A DNA stretch of 64,000 bases from DATKUK01 sp035530655. GTDB lineage: Bacteria; Planctomycetota; Phycisphaerae; UBA1845; DATKUK01. Position numbers and translations under genes: made by a program. The notes beneath the pieces were generated by a model. That model worked only from the letters and a program-made list of their open reading frames with translations. It ran no database searches and was not told the origin of the DNA. Shown here piece by piece: positions 35,379-44,580 of the stretch (the first letter of the stretch is position 1; each line of letters starts with the position of its first letter). The DNA lies in assembly GCA_035530655.1 (NCBI GenBank), contig DATKUK010000017.1:124001-188000 (forward strand), read 5' to 3'.

Positions 35379-36110
35379 CTACGACTTTTCCCCGTCGGAA
35401 TTGAGAAACCGTTCGCGGTCGTTGAGAAAGTCGCGGTACACGCGGAAGTGCTCGGTGTCCTCATACTCGATGGGGCGGGCGGGGACGTGGTCGAAGCTGT
35501 AGATCGTCGCGCCCGGACAGGCCATCAGGATGGGCGAGTGCGTGGCGATGATAAACTGCGCATGCCCGTCGCGTGACATGTCGGCCAGCAGTCGCAAAAG
35601 TTCGAGTTGGCGGGCGGGCGACAGGGCCGTCTCCGGCTCGTCGACCAGGTACAATCCCTTTACGCGAAAGCGGCTCTGGAAGTAGGCCATCAGCGATTGC
35701 CCGTGCGACTTGGTCATCAGCGACTCGCCGCCGAAGTAGCTCAGCACACCCGGATCGGCCGACGCCCACTCGTCCAGAAGCTGTGAGAAGTGTCGGAAGA
35801 TCTGCGACGCGAAGAACGAGCCGGGCACCGAGCCGTTGGTCCATTGCACGTCGATGAAGTGGAAGAGCTGCCGCTCGTACGGGTTGGCCTCATACCGGCC
35901 ACGCTCCTCGCCCCGCCAGATGTAGATGCCGCAGCGACAGGCGATCGCCTCCAGTAACGTCGATTTGCCCGTACCGTTCTCGCCCACCAACAGCGTGACG
36001 GCTGAGTCGAGGGCAAGCTCGCCGGTCTCGCACAGCACGGGCACATTGAACGGGTAACGCCCTCGCGTAGGGTAACGATCGGCCAGAAGCTTGACTTTCG
36101 CAATATGCAC
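35379..36110 (-). CDS. AAA/ABC-type ATPase of the COG3910 group
   Basis: This is 243 residues. Walker A GENGTGKSTLLEAIA is near residue 43, a signature-like LMTKSHGQSLMAYF follows, and Walker B GLYLVDEPETALSPARQ precedes FIIATHSPILMA with the switch His. These single-domain ATPases resemble SMC/RecF heads but lack a coiled coil. The role is unknown, possibly DNA-linked or toxin/defence-linked. The start is a GTG at 36110 with GAGGAGG upstream. It adjoins the integrase relic but has normal GC-rich codon use, so it belongs to the chromosome. Confidence 0.85.
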   Translation of the reverse strand: MHIAKVKLLADRYPTRGRYPFNVPVLCETGELALDSAVTLLVGENGTGKSTLLEAIACRCGIYIWRGEERGRYEANPYERQLFHFIDVQWTNGSVPGSFFASQIFRHFSQLLDEWASADPGVLSYFGGESLMTKSHGQSLMAYFQSRFRVKGLYLVDEPETALSPARQLELLRLLADMSRDGHAQFIIATHSPILMACPGATIYSFDHVPARPIEYEDTEHFRVYRDFLNDRERFLNSDGEKS

Positions 36111-36229
36111 GACGTCTGGAACCTCCTCTACCGCTACTTATACGCGAAACGGCCGGTGGAACACAAAGTCGCGACCGGTCGCCGGCCACGTCGGCCACGC
36201 GCTTCCCGCACGGTCGCCGCCCGACTAAA

Positions 36230-37009
36230 ATGCGTACCATGTTGAGCGATATTGAGGCGATCTTCTTCGATTGGGGCGGCACGTTGGCGCAGATATCGCG
36301 TCAGACGCTCGCGTGGGTGGAGGGGGCCGAGCGGGCTGCCCGACACCTGTTCGCGACGGGTCTGGCGCCGTCGGACAGCGCCATTCAGGACCTGCTCGAC
36401 ATCCTGCACGACATGCAGACCCACGCCTACCAGCCGCCCGACCACCGCGAACTTGAGCTGGCGACCGTGCTGACGGCGTGGCTGAAGAAACTCGGCGGTG
36501 TCAAGCCGGCGCCCGATCTGCTGGTGAGTCTGGAGGACCTGTTCTGGTCGCCGTGGATCGACTGCCTCGATGTCCTGCCCGACGTCATTCCGACGTTGAA
36601 GGAGCTGCGCCAGCGTGCATACCGGATGGCCATCGTCAGCAACGTGATGGCCCCACCGCCCTACTGCCGCCAGCAGCTCGATCGGCTGGAACTGTCGGGC
36701 TACTTCCCGGCCACGACGTTCTCGTCGGGCGTCGGCCACCGAAAGCCCGACCCACGTATCTTTCAGGCCGCTCTTGCGACGATGGCTCAAGCCGGCATGC
36801 CCGTAGCGCCCGAGCGAACGCTCTTTGTCGGCGACATTCCCCTATACGACATCGCGCCGCCGCAGAAACTTGGGATGCGGACCGCCCTGGTCAAGAACGA
36901 CCAGACCGAGACCCACTGGGCGCCTGAGGACTACCAGGTACAGCCCGACCTGACGATCAAACATGTCAGAGAACTGCTCGACCACCTGCCGGCCCGAGGC
37001 GAGGCGTAG
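36230..37009 (+). CDS. HAD-superfamily hydrolase
   Basis: This is a 259-residue HAD hydrolase. Motif I is FFDWGGTLAQ, where the second Asp of the usual DxD is Gly. Motif II is IVSNV, motif III KPDP after GVGHRK, and motif IV FVGDIPLYDI. The cap is helical (about 20-120). It is likely a small-molecule phosphatase; the motif I variant may lower phosphatase activity. The end at 37009 is followed within 5 bp by the start of the next gene. Confidence 0.8.
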   Translation: MRTMLSDIEAIFFDWGGTLAQISRQTLAWVEGAERAARHLFATGLAPSDSAIQDLLDILHDMQTHAYQPPDHRELELATVLTAWLKKLGGVKPAPDLLVSLEDLFWSPWIDCLDVLPDVIPTLKELRQRAYRMAIVSNVMAPPPYCRQQLDRLELSGYFPATTFSSGVGHRKPDPRIFQAALATMAQAGMPVAPERTLFVGDIPLYDIAPPQKLGMRTALVKNDQTETHWAPEDYQVQPDLTIKHVRELLDHLPARGEA

Positions 37010-37013
37010 TGCG

Positions 37014-39950
37014 ATGGCGGCTCGATCGCGCGTCGATCAAGTCGAGGTCGCCCTGCTGCTGGTCCTGGTGGGCGTCGTGCTGTTCGGCAACGCGCTGCTT
37101 GTCTGCGCTCCCGAAGGGCGCTGGCAGCCCGGCATGCGCGATTGGGCCGAGGGGTCGTGGTTCAAGCCGCTGGTCGGTCTGCTCAGCCTGAACTACACAC
37201 AGCCCACGCTGCGCGGGGTCGAGATCAAGGACCTCATCTTCCGGCTGGGCGCGTGCGCGGCCATGCTCGTGGCGGCTGTGGCGTGGCTGGCCCGCCTGGC
37301 GGCGCCGATCTTCCGTCGCGAGTCGGCGGTGGAACAGCCTAGCCCCGCCTTGGTCCGGGCGTCGCAGAAAGTCAGCCTGCCAACGATCTCCCAGCTATTG
37401 CTGGTGGGGTACGTCGTTTGGGCTGGGTTGGCGGTGGGATGGTCGTCTGCGCCGCGTCAGGCGGCCGGCTATGCGGGCACGATGCTGTTCTGGGCCATGT
37501 GGAGCGTGGTGTTGGGCCGTCGTCTGGGTCCGCGCGGCGCGCGAATCGCCGGGGGACTTATGGTCGCGGCGATGGCCGCGGCGGCAGCCCTGGGCCTGGC
37601 CCATCATTACATCCGCAGCCCGGGACTGCGGCTGTCCTACCCGATAGGCAACCCCCTGCCCTTTGCCGCCATGCTTCTGACGCCGCTGTGCCTGGCTGTG
37701 GCGGCGGCAGTGTTCGTTCGCCCCGGCAAAGCCAGCGGACAAGACCAAGCGTCTTTCGGAACGTCGGTACAAGCCGGTCAAACCATTTGGGCGAGACTGC
37801 TGCCCGTTGGTGCGATCATCGCCAGCGCCGTGATGGTCTGGGCACTGGCCCTGACGCAGGCCCGTGGGGCAATGCTCGGACTGTTGGCCGCCCTGCTCCT
37901 GCCGCTGGGGCTGTGGCTTAGACGTCGTGGCATCAAGGCTTTGCTGCTCGGGGCGGTAGTCGCCGTATGTTCTTTTGGCATAATGACTTACGTTGCATCG
38001 GGCGCGTTTGGCCGAGCCGCTTCGGTGCGGCTTCGCCCCTATGCGTGGGGCTACGCGCTGCGGATGTTCGCCGAGCATCCGATCGCCGGCGACGGCGGTG
38101 GCACGTACAGCCGCCTGGCACCACAAATGGGCGCCATCGACCGATGGCGCGACCCTGGCGTACTCACCGGGCAGATCGTCTCCCACGCCCACTGCGAGTG
38201 GCTCGAGGCGCTGGCCGACCTTGGCGTAATTGGCGCCGGCCTGTGGGCAGGTTGCTGGGTCGTGACGGTAATCGGCTTGGTGAGGCGTCGCCGCCTGATC
38301 GGATCCGCCAACCGTTCTGCGTCGATGCCCGGCGGGTGGTTTGTCATCTCGCTGGTGGTGGCCACGTTGGCGATCGTCGTGAGCCAGGCGACAGAGGTAG
38401 CGATGCGGATGCCCGGATTGCCGGCCATCGCCGCCACCATGCTGGGATTGGCATGGGCTGTGTGTACCCAGGAGGACAGGTCAGGTCTGGAGGTCGCAGC
38501 CGGCGCACCGCTGACCTGGCGGCCGTTTGTGGCGGTCGCTTTGCTGCTCCCTGCCGGCGTGGGCGGGCTGCTGGCTTGGGGTGACTGGCGTGCGTCGAGG
38601 GCTGCTTACGAGGGGATGGTCGTCGCGGGTCAGGGCGATTTAGGGCAAGCCGAGCGGTTTCTCGAGCGTGCGGCGGGCGGGCAGCTCGATCCTGCCAGGA
38701 ATCTGGAGTCCCTGCACCGACGTCTCGAGACGGCGGTGGCGCTGGCTGAAGGCGGCGCAGTGGAGACAGGCAGCGAGGGACCCGGACCGACTACGATTGA
38801 GGTGAGCAAGGTCACCCAATCGATCGAGCGCGGCGTTACGGTGGGCCGCTACCTCGAGCGCGTGGCGCCGGGCTATGGCCGTGTCAGGGAGCTGATGGCC
38901 AGCCTGGGGGAGGTGAAGGTCCGACTGCTCGAGGCACAGGGGGAGGAAGATCTGGCAGCTCGCACGGCACTGGAGGTTCGCCGCTGGCTTGTCCTGGCAC
39001 GACGGGCAAACCGTGCTGACCCCACACCGGCTGTGCGCCTCCTTGGCTACATGACCACAGAGGAGCTGAACGAAGGTGTCGCACTTCTACGCGACGCCTT
39101 GCGTGACGGTCCGATTGCGCCAAACGTGGGAAGGGCTCTGGAGGCTATAAACGAGCAGGCTGGCTTTGACGAAGCCGTGGCGACGCTATTGCAGCAGGCC
39201 GAACAGTTGGCGGAGCATGGTGACAAGGTGGCAGTCGTGACCGAGGCTGTCCCGGAGACGTTCCGGTTGGCCGCAGCGGCGGCCCAGCTACGCGGTGAAC
39301 CGGCGGAGGCTGCCCAGTTGGCCGGACGGGCGGCCGACAGTTACGCGCGGCTAGACGGCCGGTTCGACGTCGCCCATTCGTCGGCCTTGCAGGAGCAGGC
39401 GTGGTACATGTTCGTGTCGGACCCGGACGCGGCCAGCGAAGCGGTTGGGGTTGTGCGGCAGGCCCTTGATGTGCTCCCGGACCGCAGCGCGCGCTCGGGG
39501 CCGGCCCGGCGCGTCCGACGGGACATGGCTCTATACCTGTTAGCGGACGGCGAGCAGGCGGCGGCCGCCGAGCAACTCAGACTTCTTCAGGAGGCCGCGC
39601 CCAATCGAGACCAGCCGTCTGCCCAGGCTGCCACGGAGGCCGTGTGGGCAAGGTTGCTCTGGATGTTTCTTGGGACGCCGCCAGAGGACCGGCCGAGCAG
39701 GTTCACCTCTTGGGTTGACCGTGCCGCGGCGGAGTGGGGCGAGTCGGTGGACGTCGGGTTGGCGCTGGCGCAGGTGGCCCTGGAACGGGGAGATGAGCCG
39801 CAGGCCGAGGCCGCCCTGCTGCGGGTCCGACAGCTCGAGGGGGGCCCGGAGGCGTTGGAGCGGTTCGTCACCCGGTTGCTCCGTAGCTTTCCTGACTCTC
39901 CGATACTAAGGCGTCTTGCCGGACAATCGGACAGTGGGGCTGCCCGGTGA
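37014..39950 (+). CDS. O-antigen-ligase-like membrane protein with helical-repeat domain
   Basis: This is 978 residues. The first about 530 hold roughly 10-12 hydrophobic segments. The Wzy_C/WaaL-type signature is the segment SHAHCEWLEALADLGVIGAG with preceding LTQARGAMLGLLAALL and EHPIAGDGGGTYS. The remaining about 430 residues are soluble Ala/Glu-rich helical repeats resembling TPR. These proteins polymerise or ligate surface glycans across the inner membrane. Most of the C-terminal half has no close motif. The start at 37014 avoids overlap with the HAD gene. Confidence 0.85.
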   Translation: MAARSRVDQVEVALLLVLVGVVLFGNALLVCAPEGRWQPGMRDWAEGSWFKPLVGLLSLNYTQPTLRGVEIKDLIFRLGACAAMLVAAVAWLARLAAPIFRRESAVEQPSPALVRASQKVSLPTISQLLLVGYVVWAGLAVGWSSAPRQAAGYAGTMLFWAMWSVVLGRRLGPRGARIAGGLMVAAMAAAAALGLAHHYIRSPGLRLSYPIGNPLPFAAMLLTPLCLAVAAAVFVRPGKASGQDQASFGTSVQAGQTIWARLLPVGAIIASAVMVWALALTQARGAMLGLLAALLLPLGLWLRRRGIKALLLGAVVAVCSFGIMTYVASGAFGRAASVRLRPYAWGYALRMFAEHPIAGDGGGTYSRLAPQMGAIDRWRDPGVLTGQIVSHAHCEWLEALADLGVIGAGLWAGCWVVTVIGLVRRRRLIGSANRSASMPGGWFVISLVVATLAIVVSQATEVAMRMPGLPAIAATMLGLAWAVCTQEDRSGLEVAAGAPLTWRPFVAVALLLPAGVGGLLAWGDWRASRAAYEGMVVAGQGDLGQAERFLERAAGGQLDPARNLESLHRRLETAVALAEGGAVETGSEGPGPTTIEVSKVTQSIERGVTVGRYLERVAPGYGRVRELMASLGEVKVRLLEAQGEEDLAARTALEVRRWLVLARRANRADPTPAVRLLGYMTTEELNEGVALLRDALRDGPIAPNVGRALEAINEQAGFDEAVATLLQQAEQLAEHGDKVAVVTEAVPETFRLAAAAAQLRGEPAEAAQLAGRAADSYARLDGRFDVAHSSALQEQAWYMFVSDPDAASEAVGVVRQALDVLPDRSARSGPARRVRRDMALYLLADGEQAAAAEQLRLLQEAAPNRDQPSAQAATEAVWARLLWMFLGTPPEDRPSRFTSWVDRAAAEWGESVDVGLALAQVALERGDEPQAEAALLRVRQLEGGPEALERFVTRLLRSFPDSPILRRLAGQSDSGAAR

Positions 39951-40294
39951 ACCCGTCGATGCCGCAGCGGACCTGAGGGGCGGCCACCTAAACGCACCCT
40001 TTGATATTTCAATACATCATATGGCGTATAGTGGCTTTGGGCTGTCCGCCAAGGCTCTTGTCGCCAAGACCGATAATGACGGTTCTAGGGGGTGTAGAGA
40101 CCCATTTATCCTCGATACCGGCTTCGTCCGGGGGTCAGGTTAGACGGATGTCGGCCCAGCCCGGGCCGACCGGTGAGGCGGCCAACGTTGCCGGATTTTT
40201 TCCAACAGTCGCGCCGCCAACTGGGTATAATAGCCTGGATTGTTCGGCGCCACCGTCACAGGACGCCCGGAACTGGCAGGTAGTAACTGTGGAA
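39951..40294. other. Intergenic region with a -10-like element
   Basis: A near-consensus TATAAT at 40226-40231 lies 63 bp before the DUF2617-type gene; no good -35 is at the expected distance. An AT-rich patch is at about 40000-40035. No gene is seen. Confidence 0.35.
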
Positions 40295-40870
40295 ATGGGA
40301 CGTACCAAACACGCCGTTGCGGAATTGAGCTTCTTCCTTTACGACCGCGCGCTGCACCCGGAGCTGTTCCGAATCGACCGCAGCCAGACCTTCAGCCAGC
40401 CGTTCTACCACGCAAGTGTCTGGATCGCGGGGCTTTCGCACGTGGTGACGGTGCATTCTGGGCAGTGGTCGCTGACCGAGCTTGTGGCCGTGGAGAGCGA
40501 TCTGCTCCCGGATCGGGGGCTGCTGACCAGTTTCCCGTTCCGAGGGGAGCGGGATCACAACGTCGATTTCGCCAGCGGGCGGCACTATATCGTCTCCAGC
40601 CAGGTGGAGCGGATGACGGAGCACCTGTTCCGCGCCACGTACAAGGATTTGGTTCGGACGGGCCACAACCGGGGCATGTTCGCTTGCTTCGAGCAATGGG
40701 CGAGCAACGGGTTGGCGCCGTTTATCTACCTGGACTGTGAGGCACGCCGCACGGAGCTGCACGTGCAGGCGTTTCACGTCTTTCCAGACGACCTGACGGT
40801 GCTCAAGACCCAGTCGATCTTCGAGGCAACCGGTCGAGAGCGGGGCAACGGGGGGCGAGGCCAGCGCTGA
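40295..40870 (+). CDS. DUF2617 family protein
   Basis: This is 191 residues. FFLYDRALHPELFRI, HVVTVHSGQWSLTELVA, the HNVDFASGRHYIVSSQVERM stretch and TELHVQAFHVFPDDLTVLKTQS match my memory of DUF2617, an uncharacterised family. No catalytic motif is evident. The frame runs open upstream to 40001, but homology begins near the Met at 40295; a GTG at 40289 is also possible. It is convergent with the ABC exporter genes. Confidence 0.65.
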   Translation: MGRTKHAVAELSFFLYDRALHPELFRIDRSQTFSQPFYHASVWIAGLSHVVTVHSGQWSLTELVAVESDLLPDRGLLTSFPFRGERDHNVDFASGRHYIVSSQVERMTEHLFRATYKDLVRTGHNRGMFACFEQWASNGLAPFIYLDCEARRTELHVQAFHVFPDDLTVLKTQSIFEATGRERGNGGRGQR

Positions 40871-40926
40871 TGGCGTTCGTGGGGGCGGCGGCACACGGGT
40901 AGGGCGCCAAGTAACACCCGGGGGTT

Positions 40927-42714
40927 CTACGTACGTACAAACTCATCGTATAGCCGGCGATAGTGTCCGTCAGCCGCGAGCAGTTGCTCGTGGGTGCCCC
41001 GTTCCGCAATTCTCCCCTCGTCAATGACCAACACCATGTCGGCATGGCGGACGGTGCTGAGCCGGTGCGCGACCACGAAGGAGGTCCGCCCTGCCAGCAG
41101 GCGGCGCAGGGCGCGCTGGATTCTCATTTCGGTCTCACTGTCGACGGCGCTGGTGGCCTCGTCGAGGATGAGGATGCTGGGGTCGGCCAGCATGGCACGC
41201 GTGAAGCAGACGAGCTGTCGCTGGCCAAGGGAGAGCGATTCGCCTCGCTCGGCCACCATGGTCTGATAGCCGTCGGGCAAAGCGGCTATGAGGTCATGGC
41301 TGCCGAGGGCCTTGGCGGTGCCGACAATTTGCTCGTCGGTTGCGTCGAGGCGGCCGTAGCGGATGTTGTCGGCGACGGTACCGGCAAAGAGGAAGTTATC
41401 CTGCTGGACGAACCCCATGTGACGGCGGAGGCTGGTGAGCGTCATATCGCGGATTTCGGTGCCATCGATGCGAATAAAGCCCTGCTGCGGCTCGTAGAAG
41501 CGGCAGACGAGGTTCACGATGCTGCTCTTGCCGGCCCCGGTAGGCCCGACAAGTGCGATAGTCCGACCGGGGTGAACTTCAAAGTTGATCTCGTGCAGCA
41601 CGGGGGTGCCGGGGTCGTACCCGAAGGTAACGTTGTCGAAGACGACATGACCGTCCACGTCGGGCAGGTCGACGGCGTCGGGCCAATCGATGATTTTGGG
41701 CGGCGTGTCGAGCAGGGCGTAGATGCGCTCGCCGCCGGCCATGGCGTGGAGGGCGTCGTTGTAGATCTCGCCGATCTGGCGGATCGGGCCGAAGAACATG
41801 TCGTAGTACATCAGGAACATGACCAGCGTTCCGATGGTGCACGCGCCCCTGGCCACGAGGCAGCCGCCATAGAGGAGAATGACGCCCTTGCCGAAGGCAC
41901 CGATCAGGTCGAGCGTGGGCATGTAGACGCCGAAGATCCAGGCGGCCCGCATGTGGCTGGCGACGACTCGTGCCTGGATATCGTCGAAGGCGGCGAGGTT
42001 CTCCTCCTCGCGCGTGAAGGCCTGCACGACGCGGATGCCCGAGATGTTTTCGGCGACGTTGGCGGTGAGGCGACTGGTCCATTCACGGACGTCGCGCCAT
42101 GCCGTGCTGACTTTCCTTCGGAACAGGTGATTGGCGACCGCCAGCACGGGCACCAACCCAGCCAGCGCGGCGAACAGCTTGACATTTGAGGTCGCCATCA
42201 TAACCAGCGAGCCGACCAGCAGGGCCAGGATGGCCACCAGTCGAGGCATCGCCCAAACAAACGTGTGGCGCATGGCGTGGACGTCGCTGGTACCACGAGC
42301 GATGATTCGGCCAAGCTTGGTGCGGTCGAAGTAGCTCATGGATAGTTGCTGGAGATGGCGGATGATGTCATCCCGCAAAGTTCGAATGACCGACTCGCCA
42401 ACCGTGACGTTCCGTCGGATGGAGAACCAGGTCATCGGCCACCTGCCGAGAAACAGCACAAGCAGCACAGCCAGTGAGCACAACACGCCGGTGAAGTCGC
42501 GATTGGCTTTGATATCAATGTCGATAAGGTGCCGGACGACCTTGGGCCCGGCCAGTTCGAGCCCGGCCCCGAACAGCGCCAGCATCATGTTGAACAGGAC
42601 GGCCTGGCGATGGGGGCGGAGGTAGTCCCACATCCGCCGCATGATCGCAGCATCAAGCGGCTTCTTGTGGGCCTCCTCCAGGCGGTTGTAGGCTCTAGTC
42701 GCCGCGTCGGGCAT
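40927..42714 (-). CDS. ABC exporter half-transporter, subunit with degenerate signature
   Basis: This is 595 residues. Six membrane segments occupy about 35-330, with the nucleotide-binding domain after. Walker A is GPTGAGKSS, the signature is LSLGQRQ (usual LSGGQ), Walker B is ILILDEATSAVD with its catalytic Glu, and the switch His is in FVVAHRLSTV. It works with the next gene upstream on the same strand, whose start lies 4 bp before this one's start region, as a heterodimer. The substrate is unknown; lipids, peptides or drugs are typical. Confidence 0.9.
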   Translation of the reverse strand: MPDAATRAYNRLEEAHKKPLDAAIMRRMWDYLRPHRQAVLFNMMLALFGAGLELAGPKVVRHLIDIDIKANRDFTGVLCSLAVLLVLFLGRWPMTWFSIRRNVTVGESVIRTLRDDIIRHLQQLSMSYFDRTKLGRIIARGTSDVHAMRHTFVWAMPRLVAILALLVGSLVMMATSNVKLFAALAGLVPVLAVANHLFRRKVSTAWRDVREWTSRLTANVAENISGIRVVQAFTREEENLAAFDDIQARVVASHMRAAWIFGVYMPTLDLIGAFGKGVILLYGGCLVARGACTIGTLVMFLMYYDMFFGPIRQIGEIYNDALHAMAGGERIYALLDTPPKIIDWPDAVDLPDVDGHVVFDNVTFGYDPGTPVLHEINFEVHPGRTIALVGPTGAGKSSIVNLVCRFYEPQQGFIRIDGTEIRDMTLTSLRRHMGFVQQDNFLFAGTVADNIRYGRLDATDEQIVGTAKALGSHDLIAALPDGYQTMVAERGESLSLGQRQLVCFTRAMLADPSILILDEATSAVDSETEMRIQRALRRLLAGRTSFVVAHRLSTVRHADMVLVIDEGRIAERGTHEQLLAADGHYRRLYDEFVRT

Positions 42715-42717
42715 GGG

Positions 42718-44571
42718 TCATGCGGGCTCCGTGTCTGTATCCTGCATCAACTGCAATCGGGCCATGGTGCGATAGTAGCCGTCCGTTTGCATCAACTCGT
42801 CGTGGGTGCCGATGTGTGTGATGCGCCCGTTCTCCAGTACGACGATGCGATCAGCCTGCATGACGGCGCTGAGACGGTGAGCGATCACAAAGACTGTTCG
42901 ACCGGCAAAGACGCCACCCAGGCCCGCAACGATCTCCTGTTCGGTGGTGGGGTCGACCGACGCCAGGGCATCGTCGAGGACGAGGATGCGTGGGTTGGTT
43001 ACGATGGCCCGAGCGATAGCCAGACGCTGGCGTTGCCCGCCGGACAGGCTCACGCCGCGCTCGCCGATGACGGTCTCGTAGCCCTGGTCCAGGTCCTCGA
43101 TGAAGTCAGCCGCCCTGGCGATCTCGGCGGCATGGGTGATCTGGTCTGTGGTGGCCTCGGTAGCGCCGTAGGCGATGTTGTTGCCCACGGTGTCAGAAAA
43201 GAGGAACGTCTCCTGGAAGACCAGACCAATCTGTTCGCGGAGGTCGGCCAGATGCAGGTCCGGCAGATTGGCCCCGTCGATGAGGATGTGCCCGGCTTGT
43301 GGATCGTAGAATCGGGGCAACAGGTTGACCAGCGTGGTCTTGCCGGCCCCGGTAGGTCCAACGACGGCAATGACCTCGCCGGGCGCGACCGTGAAGTCGA
43401 TGTCATGAAGGACGGGGCTGTCGGGGTCGTAGCCGAAGGTGGCTTGATTGAAGACGACCTCGCCGCGGCCGTCCGGCAAGCGACGGGCGCGGGGTTTCTC
43501 TTCGACCTCGGACCTGGCATCGAGAATCTCGAAGACGCGCTCGCCGCTGGCCATGGCTTCCTGGAACACGTTGGACGTCTGGGCAAGTCCCCTGACGCTC
43601 TCGACGATCATGGTGAGGGCAGCGGCGAAGAACACCAGGTCGCCCACCCCCAACTGGCCCTGGATCATCAGCCAGGCGGCGTAGGCAAACATCAGGATCA
43701 GGCTGAAGCTGGCGGTCAGTCGGATGGTTGGGATGAAGAAGGCAAACAGCGAGGCGACCTGTACCGTCCTGCCGTACACATCTCGATTGGCGGAGCCAAA
43801 CCGCTCCATCTCATAGTCCTGGCGACCGAAGGCTTTCACCACGCGTACACCGGCGATGTTCTCCTGGAGGACGGTGATCATGCCGTCTTCGGCTTCGCGT
43901 GTCGCGCGGAAGGCGGGGCGCAGCCTTCTGCCCATATAGAGCATCAGGAACACAACCATCGGCGTGGGCAGCAAGGAAAGGACCGTCAGTTTCCAGTTGA
44001 TGTAGATCATCATCGCGCCATACCCCACCAGGCGCAAGATGCACTCGAACACGTATAGGAGTGAATTCGTCAGGAAGCGCTGGACGTTGCGGACGTCGCC
44101 GGTGACGCGGTTGATGATCTGTCCACTGACATTGCGGTCGTAATAGCCGAACGACAGTCTCTGTAGCGTGCTGTAGAGGCGAGATCGAAGGCGACGGACC
44201 ACCTTCTGGCTGAGGCGAGTCTGTTCGATCCGAGTGACCAGCCCGAACACACCGCCGATGGCGGCGACGGCCACGATGATACCAGCCAGGCTGCGGATCT
44301 CGGCCATCAACGCATTCGGCGGGTCGGTCAGCGCCTGCCAGAAACCAATGTCGACGACGACAGTGACCGCGTCGGCCAATTCATCCAAACGGTTGAAGCC
44401 GTCGCGGATCAGGTTGGCCGCGAACAACTCCATGGCCATCCCGCTGAGGCGAAGCAGGACGACGACGAAGAGGAGCCAACGAAACCGCAGCAACAGCCGG
44501 GTCAACCGCCTCATGATGGGCTTGGACTGCGTGGCGGGGCTCTCGGAGGTTGCTGCGGCTGTCTGCGTCAT
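42718..44571 (-). CDS. ABC exporter half-transporter, subunit with degenerate Walker B
   Basis: This is 617 residues with the same architecture as its neighbour. Walker A is GPTGAGKTT, the signature is canonical LSGGQRQ, but Walker B is ILVLDDALASVD with Asp replacing the catalytic Glu, and the switch is FVIAHRLSAV. The two subunits thus make one canonical and one degenerate ATP site, the pattern of asymmetric heterodimers such as TmrAB or BmrCD. The stop and the partner's start are separated by 3 bp. Confidence 0.92.
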   Translation of the reverse strand: MTQTAAATSESPATQSKPIMRRLTRLLLRFRWLLFVVVLLRLSGMAMELFAANLIRDGFNRLDELADAVTVVVDIGFWQALTDPPNALMAEIRSLAGIIVAVAAIGGVFGLVTRIEQTRLSQKVVRRLRSRLYSTLQRLSFGYYDRNVSGQIINRVTGDVRNVQRFLTNSLLYVFECILRLVGYGAMMIYINWKLTVLSLLPTPMVVFLMLYMGRRLRPAFRATREAEDGMITVLQENIAGVRVVKAFGRQDYEMERFGSANRDVYGRTVQVASLFAFFIPTIRLTASFSLILMFAYAAWLMIQGQLGVGDLVFFAAALTMIVESVRGLAQTSNVFQEAMASGERVFEILDARSEVEEKPRARRLPDGRGEVVFNQATFGYDPDSPVLHDIDFTVAPGEVIAVVGPTGAGKTTLVNLLPRFYDPQAGHILIDGANLPDLHLADLREQIGLVFQETFLFSDTVGNNIAYGATEATTDQITHAAEIARAADFIEDLDQGYETVIGERGVSLSGGQRQRLAIARAIVTNPRILVLDDALASVDPTTEQEIVAGLGGVFAGRTVFVIAHRLSAVMQADRIVVLENGRITHIGTHDELMQTDGYYRTMARLQLMQDTDTEPA

Positions 44572-44580
44572 CGATACCGG

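Noticed and set aside
35319..35576. Forward ORF continuing the integrase fragment
   Set aside because: It shows no catalytic-domain residues of tyrosine recombinases and mostly overlaps the reverse-strand ATPase gene.
40963..42189. Forward ORF of 408 codons opposite the ABC exporter gene
   Set aside because: Antisense to a gene with Walker A, signature and Walker B motifs; no independent support.
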